A stretch of DNA of 41,346 nucleotides. It comes from a virus. Shown in pieces: positions 14,471-22,756 of this stretch. Position 1 is the stretch's first letter; the number at the start of each line of letters is the position of its first letter. Position numbers and translations under genes: made by a program. The notes under the pieces are model-generated. The model did no database searches. It worked only from the letters and a program-made list of their open reading frames with translations, and had not been told where the DNA came from. Where the stretch lies: the IMG/VR virus record IMGVR_UViG_3300033153_003888, positions 1-41,346 of that record; one strand, written 5' to 3'.

Positions 14471-14614
14471 ATGAATTTAAACGAAAAAGAGTTGCTGGAC
14501 CAAGTGAAGCGCTTCCCTGCGTCGTGGACGGAAGAAGTGCTTGTCCGCCACATTGAGAACCTAGAACGCATCATCCGCCAAAATAAAGCTGAGCTTGAGG
14601 TGCTGTCCCGATGA
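14471..14614 (+). CDS. Small helical protein preceding the polymerase, 47 aa
   Basis: An ATG at 14471 follows GAAAGG and opens a 47-codon frame (MNLNEKELLDQVKRFPASW at the start, IENLERIIRQNKAELEVLSR at the end). Its TGA overlaps the polymerase ATG (ATGA), which argues for real translation and coupling. The C-terminal half is an amphipathic helix with coiled-coil character. No family is recognised. It is the first gene after the terminator. Confidence 0.65.
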   Translation: MNLNEKELLDQVKRFPASWTEEVLVRHIENLERIIRQNKAELEVLSR

Positions 14615-16902
14615 AGGAAAGAATAACTATCGACTTTGAGACACGAAGTTTAGTGGATCTGCTAAAGACCACCGTTGACCGCTACGCCGCCGACCCTTCT
14701 ACAGAGATACTTTGCATGTCCGTCAAGATGCCGAAGCAAGCCACCGTCTGGTGGGTACCGGAAGCCGTCCTTGAAATACTAGGCGATTTAAAAATCGAGA
14801 TAAAGGGTGCACTCGTATCCGATGAATGGATCACCGAAACCCTTTTAGCTTCTAAGTATGTGATTGAAGCGCACAACTCCGGCTTTGAGGATGCCCTATG
14901 GCACCACATCATGCACAAGCGTTTAGGCTTTCCAGACGTACCTCTGCGACGGTGGCGCTGTTCCGCAGCCAAGGCGGCGACGCACGCTCTTCCCCGCGCC
15001 CTCGGCAACGCGGCGCAGGCGCTCCATTTGCCCGTTCAAAAAGATACGGCGGGTAGCGCCTTGATGAAGAAGATGTGTAAGCCCTTGCCCCCGCTGAAGA
15101 AGCACTACGAAGACGCCGCGAACGAACTCGGCATTCCTTTTGCAGATTTTAAAGCCGCGCACAGCTCCGCCGATATGCGGAAAAGAGACTATATGGGGGA
15201 GCACGATCGCCTCCTCCTCCGTTGGCTCGAAACCCCTGAAGCCTTCGTACAGTTGATAAACTACTGCATCACTGACGCAGACGCCGAGCATGGCCTGAGT
15301 TCCCGGCTCACCGATTTACCAGAGTATGAACAAGAGTTTTGGTTTCTCGATCAGATCATTAATCAGCGCGGCATCCCCGTAGACCTAGAAGCCTGCAAAG
15401 CTGTGATCGAATTTACCGATCAGGAAAAAGCCCGACTCACTGCCGAGTTCCAGAATGTAACGGGCGGCGCAGTGGCGTCCCCGAGTTACTACAAAGCCTT
15501 CGCGGAGTGGGTGTCCAAGCAGGGCGTAGCCTGCACCTCTGTCTCGGCGGACCACATTGCCGAGATTCTGGAGCGTACGGATGTTCCCGAGATTGTAGAA
15601 GCGGCGCTCCGCATCGCGCAGAAAGCCAATAAATCCAGCGTGGCCAAATATCAGGCGTTGATCCGAGGCGCGTCCAAAGATGGGCGTATGCGAGGGACCA
15701 TGCTGTACCACGGAGCCAATACGGGTCGACATAGTGGAAAAATTTTTCAGCCTCACAACTTACCAAGAGGAACTTTTTCCGACACGGAAGATTGCATTGA
15801 TCTGCTCACCCAAAGAGAATTTGAAGCGGTACGGATGTTGTGGGGCGACCCGATGCCCACCGCCTCAACGTGTATCCGGGGGATGATTTGCGCCACGGAA
15901 GGTAAGCGCCTCGTTGCCGCCGACTACAGCGCCATCGAAGGGAGGGTATTCGCTTGGCTGGCAGACGATCAAGCCGAGCTGGACATTTACCGGGAGGGCA
16001 AGTGCTCCTACTGCGCGGTTGCTGCGGATTGTTTTAATGTACCCTACGAGGAAATCTACGCGGGCCACAAGGCTGGTAACTACGAGATGACTAAACTGCG
16101 AGCCGACGGGAAAACGGGGGCGCTCGCCTGTCAATTTGGAGGAGGGCAAGGTGCCGTGGCGAAGTTTGCTCCTGACATGCTTCGCGCAGATCGAGTGGAT
16201 CTGGTGAAGCGCTGGAGAACGGTGCATCCGAAGGCTAGAAAGTTCTGGTACGATTTGACAGATGCCGCCGCCGACGCAGTGACGCACCCAGGGGAAGTTT
16301 TCACCGTCGGTAAACTGGCATACCTATACCGCAAAGAGTACGGCTTTTTAATGTGCAGGCTCCCCTCGGGGCGTAAGATTTACTACCCAGAGCCCACTTG
16401 TCATACGGAGTGGATCGGCCCCGGAGAGGCGGCGAAGAAGGCTTTAATTACTCCAGGGGTGAAGTTTACGTTCTCGGACATGATGATCTGGGCGGACAAC
16501 TCCGGCGGAATCCATGTGAAGCAACCCGACGTGAAGGAGAAGGTGTTCCCGAAAGAGGGTATCGGCTTTACCCCCCTTTGGCGGAAAGAGGCTCGGCGTG
16601 TGCAGGCGTGGTGTGTGGACTCCAAGACCAATAAATGGGTGAAGCGGGATCTCTCCCACCTCATTCTTTCCGAGAATGCCACTCAAGCCGTGGCGCGGGA
16701 CCTACTGGTAGCGGGACTCTTAAACGTGGACGAGGCCGGGTACTCGATCATATTCCACGTCCATGATGAGATTGTCGCGGAAGACGACGAGGACTTCGGT
16801 TCCGTCGATGAATTTGAAAAGTTAATGTGCCAAGCCCCGGAGTGGGCCAAGGGACTCCCGCTCGCCGCTGAAGGCTGGTCGGGAAAACGGTTTAAAAAAT
16901 AA
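14611..16902 (+). CDS. DNA polymerase, family A, with 3'-5' exonuclease
   Basis: 763 residues. The exonuclease domain (about 1-260) has ExoI IDFETRS (D8, E10), ExoII in AHNSGFEDALW and an ExoIII-like YCITDADAE. The polymerase domain has motif A DYSAIEGR (D438), motif B (the O helix) and motif C HDE (H718, D719). In motif B the usual RxxxKxxxF is RADGK-TGAL: K501 is conserved, and the position equivalent to E. coli 762 is Leu505, with F509 in the Tyr/Phe slot. There is no 5'-nuclease domain, as is usual for phage enzymes. It replicates the phage genome with the PrimPol-helicase. The ATG overlaps the preceding stop. Confidence 0.95.
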   Translation: MKERITIDFETRSLVDLLKTTVDRYAADPSTEILCMSVKMPKQATVWWVPEAVLEILGDLKIEIKGALVSDEWITETLLASKYVIEAHNSGFEDALWHHIMHKRLGFPDVPLRRWRCSAAKAATHALPRALGNAAQALHLPVQKDTAGSALMKKMCKPLPPLKKHYEDAANELGIPFADFKAAHSSADMRKRDYMGEHDRLLLRWLETPEAFVQLINYCITDADAEHGLSSRLTDLPEYEQEFWFLDQIINQRGIPVDLEACKAVIEFTDQEKARLTAEFQNVTGGAVASPSYYKAFAEWVSKQGVACTSVSADHIAEILERTDVPEIVEAALRIAQKANKSSVAKYQALIRGASKDGRMRGTMLYHGANTGRHSGKIFQPHNLPRGTFSDTEDCIDLLTQREFEAVRMLWGDPMPTASTCIRGMICATEGKRLVAADYSAIEGRVFAWLADDQAELDIYREGKCSYCAVAADCFNVPYEEIYAGHKAGNYEMTKLRADGKTGALACQFGGGQGAVAKFAPDMLRADRVDLVKRWRTVHPKARKFWYDLTDAAADAVTHPGEVFTVGKLAYLYRKEYGFLMCRLPSGRKIYYPEPTCHTEWIGPGEAAKKALITPGVKFTFSDMMIWADNSGGIHVKQPDVKEKVFPKEGIGFTPLWRKEARRVQAWCVDSKTNKWVKRDLSHLILSENATQAVARDLLVAGLLNVDEAGYSIIFHVHDEIVAEDDEDFGSVDEFEKLMCQAPEWAKGLPLAAEGWSGKRFKK

Positions 16903-16917
16903 ACAGAAAGGGAGTAG

Positions 16918-17214
16918 ATGGAAGAAATAGAGCATCACCATTGCACGAAATGCGATACAACGAAAGACATCACGGAGTTTTACGACTACCGCCAGCATCA
17001 GGGAATCATCGTCATGCCTTGCAAGGGATGCAAAGCGGAAACCCAGCGGGAGAAGATTAGGCTTGAGAAATCGCTTGAATTTAGCGACTCGATTAAGCTC
17101 CTACGTAAGACTACGAAGAGTAAGCGCGCAGGAACTTTGTTGCGGTTGGTACGAAAGAACCCTAAGATCACCGGTCTTGAATTACGAACAATTATACGGG
17201 AGGTAGAGATTTGA
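16918..17214 (+). CDS. Small zinc-ribbon protein, 98 aa
   Basis: The ATG follows GAAAGGGAGTAG. The N-terminal 45 residues carry CTKC and CKGC with FYDYRQ between them, the zinc-binding CxxC...F...CxxC module that precedes many phage HNH endonucleases; here no HNH core follows. The C-terminal half is basic and helical. It could be a nuclease remnant or a free-standing DNA- or RNA-binding protein. Its TGA overlaps the TTG start of the next gene. Confidence 0.7.
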   Translation: MEEIEHHHCTKCDTTKDITEFYDYRQHQGIIVMPCKGCKAETQREKIRLEKSLEFSDSIKLLRKTTKSKRAGTLLRLVRKNPKITGLELRTIIREVEI

Positions 17215-17450
17215 AAGAAAAACTGTCACAACCGGAAAGAACCGCTCGGCATAAAGCTAAGCACCCGCAAGGGGAAGCAGGTCGGAAAGAGAAGCAACGC
17301 CAGCAGGAGGGGATACTTCTGTTCCACATCAAACGGAACCACATATCCAATCACGAAATCCCTGCGGACATTGACCAGGGATCTGCAGCGTTTAAGCGTA
17401 TCCGTGATAATTATCTTGAAACAGCCGTTGAAGCGGTGGAGGTAAGTTAA
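17211..17450 (+). CDS. Small basic hypothetical protein (TTG start)
   Basis: 79 residues starting at TTG 17211, preceded by GGGAGGTAGAGA and overlapping the upstream TGA. The N-terminal half is very basic (ARHKAKHPQGEAGRKEKQRQ), the C-terminal half mixed. No motif is recognised. The stop overlaps the ATG of the next small gene (TAATG). Confidence 0.6.
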   Translation: MKEKLSQPERTARHKAKHPQGEAGRKEKQRQQEGILLFHIKRNHISNHEIPADIDQGSAAFKRIRDNYLETAVEAVEVS

Positions 17451-17626
17451 TGGCTGATTGGGCAGATAAAGCAAGTGACCAAGCGAATCGCCAGGGCCAC
17501 AGGAAAGTCGACGCATTGTTGGGCATGAACATCGAGCGGGAATATGCGCTGATTAAGGCGGGAACGAGCAAGCGCCACCCCCGTATTCAAGACCTAATCG
17601 TTCAACGCCGGGAGCTGGGGCAATGA
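17450..17626 (+). CDS. Small hypothetical protein, 58 aa
   Basis: An ATG at 17450 overlaps the preceding TAA and follows GGAGGTAAGTTA. The 58-codon frame begins MADWADKASDQANRQGHRK and ends with TGA overlapping the next ATG. Overlap on both sides and a strong ribosome-binding site support it. The composition is helical and basic; no family is recognised. Confidence 0.65.
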   Translation: MADWADKASDQANRQGHRKVDALLGMNIEREYALIKAGTSKRHPRIQDLIVQRRELGQ

Positions 17627-18090
17627 GCACCGATCCAAAGAAAGCCAACGGGGACTTGAAGTGTCCGATGCACCTACTACCGACCGTGGCCCTGCGGGCT
17701 ATGGCGAGAGCCTTGTATCATGGGGCGGTAACAAAGGGGTACGGTATTTACAACTGGCGGGCAGGCGATGGGATCAAGACGTCCACCTACACGGCGGCTC
17801 TTCAGAGGCACACGCTCCAGTTAATGGATGGCGAGGACGTCGATGCGGAGAGCGGTGAGTCCCACTTAGCTCACATTATGGCGACTTGCGCTATCCTGAT
17901 GGATGCTGAATCAGCCGGGAAATTGATAGACGATCGGGTTAAGGCTCCGAAGATTGCGGGGCGGCCAGCTATCTGGGAACCTCAATGCGGATTTGTGGTT
18001 TACAGCGCGTGTAAGAATGCAGAACACCCGGTTGTCTGCGGGTCATGCGTTGAACGTCTTGAAGACTGGACAAACTTTTCGAGGAGGTGA
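17623..18090 (+). CDS. DUF5664-like nucleotide pyrophosphohydrolase
   Basis: 155 residues. The pattern GYGIYNWRAGDGIKTSTY, LQRHTLQLMDGEDVDAESG and SHLAHIMATCAIL matches the DUF5664 family (several members annotated as dATP/dGTP diphosphohydrolase), related in fold to MazG. The acidic and His residues of GED-D-ESG-xxH-xxH would bind metal and the triphosphate. The extra C-terminal region with CGSC is not typical of the core domain. Probable role: altering the deoxynucleotide pool during phage replication. No PurZ or other base-modification enzyme appears in the window. The ATG overlaps the preceding stop. Confidence 0.82.
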   Translation: MSTDPKKANGDLKCPMHLLPTVALRAMARALYHGAVTKGYGIYNWRAGDGIKTSTYTAALQRHTLQLMDGEDVDAESGESHLAHIMATCAILMDAESAGKLIDDRVKAPKIAGRPAIWEPQCGFVVYSACKNAEHPVVCGSCVERLEDWTNFSRR

Positions 18091-18093
18091 ACA

Positions 18094-18282
18094 GTGGGCA
18101 AATCAAAATGCAGGTGCTTGATTGAATATTGCAAATGTGGCGATGATGGTCCTATTACACGACGCAATGCGACGAGTGGAGTGCTTCTTAAGTACATTAA
18201 GCAGGACATTGAGACTATGAGCGTCGAACAATTACGCGAAACCTATAGACGGGTTCGCAAAATCGTTGCCGGACTTGATTAG
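18094..18282 (+). CDS. Small Cys-rich protein, last gene of rightward operon
   Basis: 62 residues from the GTG at 18094, which follows GAGGAGGTGAACA. The N-terminus has four cysteines (KCRCLIEYCKCGDDG), probably a zinc-binding knuckle, and the rest is basic and helical (LRETYRRVRKIVAG). No family is recognised. Its stop at 18282 meets the end of the leftward late genes head-on. Confidence 0.6.
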   Translation: MGKSKCRCLIEYCKCGDDGPITRRNATSGVLLKYIKQDIETMSVEQLRETYRRVRKIVAGLD

Positions 18283-18371
18283 TCCAACGTCTGCCACCAA
18301 ACGTAGATCCAGGTCTTTAGGTCGAGCCATGTGCAACGCATGGCAGATTTGAGGGCTTGGATTCTTTTCAT
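18279..18371 (-). CDS. Possible tiny ORF, 30 aa, end of leftward late genes
   Basis: The frame from the ATG at 18371 (MKRIQALKSAMRCTWLDLK, then TWIYVWWQTLD) is preceded by AAAAAGG, which overlaps the stop of the lipoprotein gene. It overlaps the last rightward gene tail to tail by 4 bp. The Trp-rich C-terminus could be membrane-associated. Only length and position support it; a chance frame is possible. Inside it a perfect 6-bp stem with a 7-nt loop (18326-18344) might act as a weak bidirectional terminator. Confidence 0.35.
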   Translation of the reverse strand: MKRIQALKSAMRCTWLDLKTWIYVWWQTLD

Positions 18372-18375
18372 CAGC

Positions 18376-18780
18376 CTATGCCTTTTTGAACTCGTCTGGA
18401 TCTTGTAGCCCTGCTGTCTGGATTCTAGCACTAGTCCCCGGCTTTGGAATCATTATGCCAGCGGAGGCGAGAGCCATCGTGATCGCAGCCCAAGCTACGT
18501 TGCTGACCATGTTCAGCGGAGCGATGGTGACATCAAGCTCGCCCTTGACGACATAATATGCAGCTTCGAGTTCCTTCTTCCGTACAGGCAACAGAGCCTT
18601 ATTAGCTTTAAGGTCGGTCAGGCTGTAGTACATAAAGTTTGCAGGCTTATCGAGGAACAGATGCCCCATGTAGTCTTGAGCAAGCACAGGTCGTCGCGCT
18701 GGAACAAGAAGATCAATCGGACTTGCGGTAACGCATCCGGCGATCACTAAAACGGGTAGAATTAGAATCAGTTTTTTCAT
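18376..18780 (-). CDS. Putative lipoprotein
   Basis: 134 residues; the ATG follows AAGGAGAAGCT. The first 16 residues form a lipoprotein signal peptide with a lipobox ending IAGC (C16). A second hydrophobic segment (VAWAAITMALASAGIMI, about residues 94-110) may cross or line the membrane. A lipoprotein beside a holin-like gene could be an outer-membrane spanin-type or superinfection-immunity protein; there is no Pro-rich Rz1 signature, so the role is undecided. Confidence 0.6.
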   Translation of the reverse strand: MKKLILILPVLVIAGCVTASPIDLLVPARRPVLAQDYMGHLFLDKPANFMYYSLTDLKANKALLPVRKKELEAAYYVVKGELDVTIAPLNMVSNVAWAAITMALASAGIMIPKPGTSARIQTAGLQDPDEFKKA

Positions 18781-18790
18781 AGCTTCTCCT

Positions 18791-19333
18791 TTATTTTCCG
18801 AAGTTGAACCAATCAGAGGACTGGATCTCCTTGTTCGTTAAATTGATTGGCTCGCCGTAGCCGGGATACACCTCGAAGAATACATGCCGACCCTTTGAAT
18901 TGATACACTCGACAACAACGTGACCCTTACCATTCTCTTTGCGGTATCCAAACGTGGCGATTGCCAAGCCTGCGCCGATTGGAGCCTTGACGTTCTCGTA
19001 AAACCATTCCTTCATCAAAGTGGATTGACGCTCTGCAAACTCTTCGCAGTCCTTCCAATATTTTCGATAGTCACTTGTATCCCATCCCGTTACGGCCATG
19101 ACTTCGTGGGCATAACGCAATGCAGACTGAAGCTCAACCATAGGTGGCTTATACAGAACTAGGTCGCCTATGCGCCGTTGCTTGGCTTCTAATGCACCAA
19201 GAGCCTTGAGAAGAATAACGGACGCTGGTGCCAATATGACAAAGCATCCAAGCTCATGGACAAATGATAGAACCAATCCTGCACCCACCATCAAATACAC
19301 GATTAGGAATCGATGCTTTGTGAAGCAGCTCAT
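18791..19333 (-). CDS. Membrane protein with Cys-His peptidase-like domain
   Basis: 180 residues with two hydrophobic segments near the N-terminus (about 9-25 and 27-46). A soluble domain follows with KDCEEFAE and then GHVVVECINSKGRHVFFEV. This C...H spacing resembles papain/transglutaminase-like cysteine peptidase folds seen in small phage proteins of DCxxFA...H type. It may be a membrane-anchored cell-wall or protein hydrolase in the lysis cassette; the catalytic assignment is a guess from pattern. It overlaps the upstream small membrane-protein gene by ATGA. Confidence 0.5.
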   Translation of the reverse strand: MSCFTKHRFLIVYLMVGAGLVLSFVHELGCFVILAPASVILLKALGALEAKQRRIGDLVLYKPPMVELQSALRYAHEVMAVTGWDTSDYRKYWKDCEEFAERQSTLMKEWFYENVKAPIGAGLAIATFGYRKENGKGHVVVECINSKGRHVFFEVYPGYGEPINLTNKEIQSSDWFNFGK

Positions 19334-19530
19334 TTCTTAGCAGGTTTGTTTAATACACATCCTTCGATATGTCGATTGAACTCTGTCTTCGTAACGAAAT
19401 CTTGTGACACCGTGAGGTGGAGATCGGTCAACGCGCTTTTTATCACTAACTTCATTAGCCCCGCATTTGCGATTAAAATCGCGGTGGCAACCGTGACTCC
19501 GACTCCAACACTGTTAATATCCATTGTCAT
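19330..19530 (-). CDS. Small membrane protein, possible holin
   Basis: 66 residues with one transmembrane segment near the N-terminus (about residues 8-32, VGVGVTVATAILIANAGLM). A polar tail contains a short SQDFVTKTEFNRHIEGC stretch, followed by a basic C-terminus. Small size, a single N-terminal membrane segment and a charged tail fit class III holins or an i-spanin-like protein. Two starts (19530 or 19524) are possible; GGGAG favours 19524 by spacing. Its neighbours are the Cys-His membrane protein and a hypothetical gene. Confidence 0.5.
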   Translation of the reverse strand: MTMDINSVGVGVTVATAILIANAGLMKLVIKSALTDLHLTVSQDFVTKTEFNRHIEGCVLNKPAKK

Positions 19531-19853
19531 TAAGCTCCCTCTGCTTTATATTCTGGTGATTCAAGTTTAGTCCAATATTCTTCGATTCCAAAAGATTCTG
19601 TAATGCCGTGGCCTTCGTAGAAGCTATCCCACTCATCAAGATCAGCCTCGGTAACAGCTTCGCTCCGGTTGTGCTCATTTTCCTTGGCTAGGTCCCGAGC
19701 CATATACTTCGTGCCGTCAGCGGATATGACGAAGTTCATGTAGAAGTCGCGCATCTCACCTTTCGCCGTAGACCAGAGGCAATCCTCCGGTGCATCTACG
19801 TCGAGGAATGAGATCGGTAGCTCTCTAAATCTATAGTTTTTATAATCGGTCAT
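19530..19853 (-). CDS. Hypothetical protein, 107 aa
   Basis: The start ATG at 19853 is chosen because it lies five bases after the upstream stop; the longer reading to 19922 would overlap that gene. The product is acidic (EADLDEWDSFYEG, IEEYWTKLESPEY) without a signal peptide. It follows a putative virion protein gene, so a fibre chaperone or accessory role is conceivable but unproven. Confidence 0.6.
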   Translation of the reverse strand: MTDYKNYRFRELPISFLDVDAPEDCLWSTAKGEMRDFYMNFVISADGTKYMARDLAKENEHNRSEAVTEADLDEWDSFYEGHGITESFGIEEYWTKLESPEYKAEGA

Positions 19854-19857
19854 AGTT

Positions 19858-20508
19858 TTATCCGTAGAATGGTGCGCCGCTGTTCTTAGTCCCAATACCT
19901 GTTGATTGATAATGAATGTCAATCGTCGAGATAAACAGGTCGCCCCCCGTGATCGTAGGCAGGGATGATAGAGTCCAAGTCGATTCCACTAGCCCGTCAA
20001 CCGTAATGATGCCGGAGTCCAGTTGTGTAGCTGACGGCGTTGCAGATGAAAGCTGAATCTCTGTAACGATCTTCGCGTACTGCGGAGTCGTCGCAATATC
20101 GACGGTCGGATAGGTAATCACCGGAGCGATAGGAGCGACACCAATTCCATCACGATCCCCGTAATCCAAAGCGCCTGTTAGTCCAAAGTCGCCAGAGATG
20201 GCCGTGCCGTTATGTTTCCAATGGACGTGGACGTAGCAATCCTGCGCCAGCACATAGTCGTGAGGGATGTGATGGACGCAATCTACCTTGTCTCCAGAAC
20301 CGTAAGCCCACCCACGCAGGTCCCCTCTGAAGGATTTTACGGTCGGAGCATTCACGCCGGAGTAGTCCGGCATAATCAATCCTATAATGTCCTGCCAAGG
20401 GAATGTCGGTGTCGTTTCATCGACTTTATATCCGACGCCAGAGGCTTTAGGAATGATGAGATCGAGCCGGTTCTGGATCTCCTGTGTGCTTTTATCTAGC
20501 TGTTCCAT
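19858..20508 (-). CDS. Putative tail or virion structural protein
   Basis: 216 residues. It opens with a helix (MEQLDKSTQEIQNRLDLIIP), then beta-rich sequence with a YVHVHWKHNG strand and a C-terminus IDIHYQSTGIGTKNSGAPFYG that recurs at the end of phage virion or fibre proteins annotated only as hypothetical. Its start overlaps the stop of the upstream gene. It belongs to the late leftward set; the exact location in the particle is unknown. Confidence 0.65.
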   Translation of the reverse strand: MEQLDKSTQEIQNRLDLIIPKASGVGYKVDETTPTFPWQDIIGLIMPDYSGVNAPTVKSFRGDLRGWAYGSGDKVDCVHHIPHDYVLAQDCYVHVHWKHNGTAISGDFGLTGALDYGDRDGIGVAPIAPVITYPTVDIATTPQYAKIVTEIQLSSATPSATQLDSGIITVDGLVESTWTLSSLPTITGGDLFISTIDIHYQSTGIGTKNSGAPFYG

Positions 20509-21029
20509 TAATTTACCTCAATAATTACAATAGACATGCCAGAGAATGTTAATTTGCATCCGGCCTTATCCACTTTCACCCAGATGGCAATGGTGTCGAG
20601 AGGGTCTGCTGTGAAAACGCCTCCTGCGATAAGCGGAAGCGATTCGCCTGCAAACTTTTGATCAGACTTGCCATAGATGCCAGTCTCAAGATCATCTTGA
20701 TCCACTCCGATAGTCCCGTTTGACATAGCAAATTCAACATTAGTGGCTGCCACATCGGCGCTAACCGAAGTAATCATAGAAACCTTGAATGAGCGAGTTG
20801 CGTCACCTTGGTACTGATACCTCAAATCACCAGCGCCCGTATCTACAATGGCATATTCCTTCAGCTCTTTCGCAGTTGTTGGAACGAGAAGTTTTGTCCA
20901 TGTATCAATTGTCAGCACATCCGTTTCATGCGGCGATCCGACGGGTAGATAGGAGACAAGCCGAGAAGGATCAATGCTCTTTCTTGTGCCATTCGCCATC
21001 TGCTCGGTGCTATATGGGACTTGTTCCAT
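20508..21029 (-). CDS. Putative tail or virion structural protein
   Basis: 173 residues, beta-rich and low in cysteine (segments VSMITSVSADVAATNVEFAM and CKLTFSGMSIVIIEV). It has no signal peptide. The start overlaps the stop of the large upstream fibre gene, so it is coupled with it and with the downstream gene. A trimeric fibre accessory or adhesin module fits the context. No family is recognised. Confidence 0.6.
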   Translation of the reverse strand: MEQVPYSTEQMANGTRKSIDPSRLVSYLPVGSPHETDVLTIDTWTKLLVPTTAKELKEYAIVDTGAGDLRYQYQGDATRSFKVSMITSVSADVAATNVEFAMSNGTIGVDQDDLETGIYGKSDQKFAGESLPLIAGGVFTADPLDTIAIWVKVDKAGCKLTFSGMSIVIIEVN

Positions 21030-22753
21030 TACGCTTCCTCGTTAGTAAATACTACGTAGCCATCTTCTTGCAGGACGTAATCGCCATCCTCGTTTCTCAA
21101 CGTGCCGGACGTTCCACCGAAATATTCCTCGTTCCGCCTAATTTCGGCAGGGACAAAGCTCTTCGCAAAATCATACTGGACATATTCGTAGTGATTGTCG
21201 TCGGTCTTCTTAAGCCAGAAGTTGTAGGAGCCGTTCATGTTGTTGTAGTGGAACTCCAGCGTCGCCCACGTTACATCGTCAATCGTCGTGCCGTCTGCCG
21301 AGAAGCGGTTGATCGTGCCCGCCTTGAATACGTTGTCGTCTTGGCGGACATCAACAATGGCTCCGTTGTGCGTGTCGCCTCCGAGGTTAGTCAGGTCGCC
21401 ACCAAGTACGTCCTTCGTTGGTGCGGAGGTGTCGGCTGGGACTTGTAGCGTTTCAAGTGTTCCGGCTCCGGCGCTATAGACCACATCATTCACTCGGTCA
21501 TACATCTGCCCATCACCATAAGGAACCATGTCGCGAATCAATGTGCCGCTGTCTGTTACTCTCAGCCTAAAGTAATTCCCACTAGCTGGGAGGAAAGCAG
21601 ACCCGCCACTATTCGCGGCGAGCAAGTACATATTGGTGGAGAAAGCCCCGAAAACGTAGGCTTCATGTGCCGTGTTAACTCCGTTAATAGAGAGGCCATC
21701 TTTATTTAGAATCACCACATCTCTTGAGGTTCTAGCGATCTCAGGCGCGGTAAACGTGTCGCCAAATTGAGCGGCATAACCAGTTGCAACTCCTTGGATA
21801 AAGAAGTCATATGCCCCTTGCCGAACGCCAACGTGGATATGGGAACTGAGATCTCCACAGGTTAGTTCAATGCTCGTATTCTCATCGGGAACAAAGCCCG
21901 TATCAATATACTGATCTACGCCCGTAGATACTGTCCCCCCAGTAAACCCATTCAACAGCGCGTCACTGGCTACGTCGGCACGGCCTGCACGGATGTTGGC
22001 GATGGTTCCCACCCATGTACCATGGTTGCCATTGCCTGACTTGTCATAGGCTATATCGCCGGAATTTTCTTCCATTGGGAATAGCGCGTGATCGTTGATG
22101 TTGACGTTTGCTAGTTCTATAGCAATACAGGAAGACCCCCCAACATAATGTGCCCCAATAGACGCGTGGGTTGGCGTTACTGTGTGGAACCAAGAGGTTT
22201 TATCTGTGGTGACATTGTACCCAATCGTTTTAGATACTCCGTTCTTCTTTATGTCAAGAGCTACGCCGTTCTGTATAATCTCGATATATGCCCATTCCCC
22301 CGCAACAAACCCCACGGTAGCATTCCCCTGTTGTTGAGTAACACCCCCCGCTCTGATCTCAAACCAGATTCGATCCGTTGTTCGATAGAAATAGAATCGC
22401 TCAGTTTGATCCGCAGTTCTTGCAGAGTAAATCATCTTGTTTGATGTAGTAATCTCGGCAGGCTTAATCCAGAAAGAAAGCATACCTGTGGATGCCGTAG
22501 GGACAGATGCGATGTCTAGTACGCAGTAATCACTCACCCCATTCGTCACACAAACCGGACGGTTCACATACAGCGCGTCGTCTATCGTGCCGATCCGGTC
22601 GTTGACGACGTTCTCGGTTCCGTCCTCAATCCCGTCACGCGCCCACCAAATGATGTCGCCAGGGGAGGCCGGGTGTGAGTAGAAAACGCCCCCACTGTTG
22701 AGTACGTTAAAGGTGTCGTCGGTGTCAGCGCAGCTAAACTTTAGCAGGGACAT
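21029..22753 (-). CDS. Tail fibre with lectin/LamG-like domain
   Basis: 574 residues. An N-terminal adapter (about 1-65) is followed by a jelly-roll segment of about 160 residues resembling concanavalin A/LamG domains: GMLSFWIKPAEITTSNKMIY, IEIIQNGVALDIKKNG, then an ALFPMEENSGDIAYDKSGNG motif. A beta-rich C-terminal half ends VLQEDGYVVFTNEEA. Likely a receptor-binding tail fibre. It starts four bases after the preceding small gene and leads a translationally overlapping series of virion genes. Confidence 0.75.
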   Translation of the reverse strand: MSLLKFSCADTDDTFNVLNSGGVFYSHPASPGDIIWWARDGIEDGTENVVNDRIGTIDDALYVNRPVCVTNGVSDYCVLDIASVPTASTGMLSFWIKPAEITTSNKMIYSARTADQTERFYFYRTTDRIWFEIRAGGVTQQQGNATVGFVAGEWAYIEIIQNGVALDIKKNGVSKTIGYNVTTDKTSWFHTVTPTHASIGAHYVGGSSCIAIELANVNINDHALFPMEENSGDIAYDKSGNGNHGTWVGTIANIRAGRADVASDALLNGFTGGTVSTGVDQYIDTGFVPDENTSIELTCGDLSSHIHVGVRQGAYDFFIQGVATGYAAQFGDTFTAPEIARTSRDVVILNKDGLSINGVNTAHEAYVFGAFSTNMYLLAANSGGSAFLPASGNYFRLRVTDSGTLIRDMVPYGDGQMYDRVNDVVYSAGAGTLETLQVPADTSAPTKDVLGGDLTNLGGDTHNGAIVDVRQDDNVFKAGTINRFSADGTTIDDVTWATLEFHYNNMNGSYNFWLKKTDDNHYEYVQYDFAKSFVPAEIRRNEEYFGGTSGTLRNEDGDYVLQEDGYVVFTNEEA

Positions 22754-22756
22754 GGG

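Noticed and set aside
14611-18090. Z-genome (2-aminoadenine) replication system
   Set aside because: A family A polymerase and a DUF5664-like enzyme are present, but no PurZ or DatZ is visible, so this is only a hint.
20789-21448. 219-codon plus-strand frame
   Set aside because: It crosses two overlapping leftward virion genes and has no ribosome-binding site.
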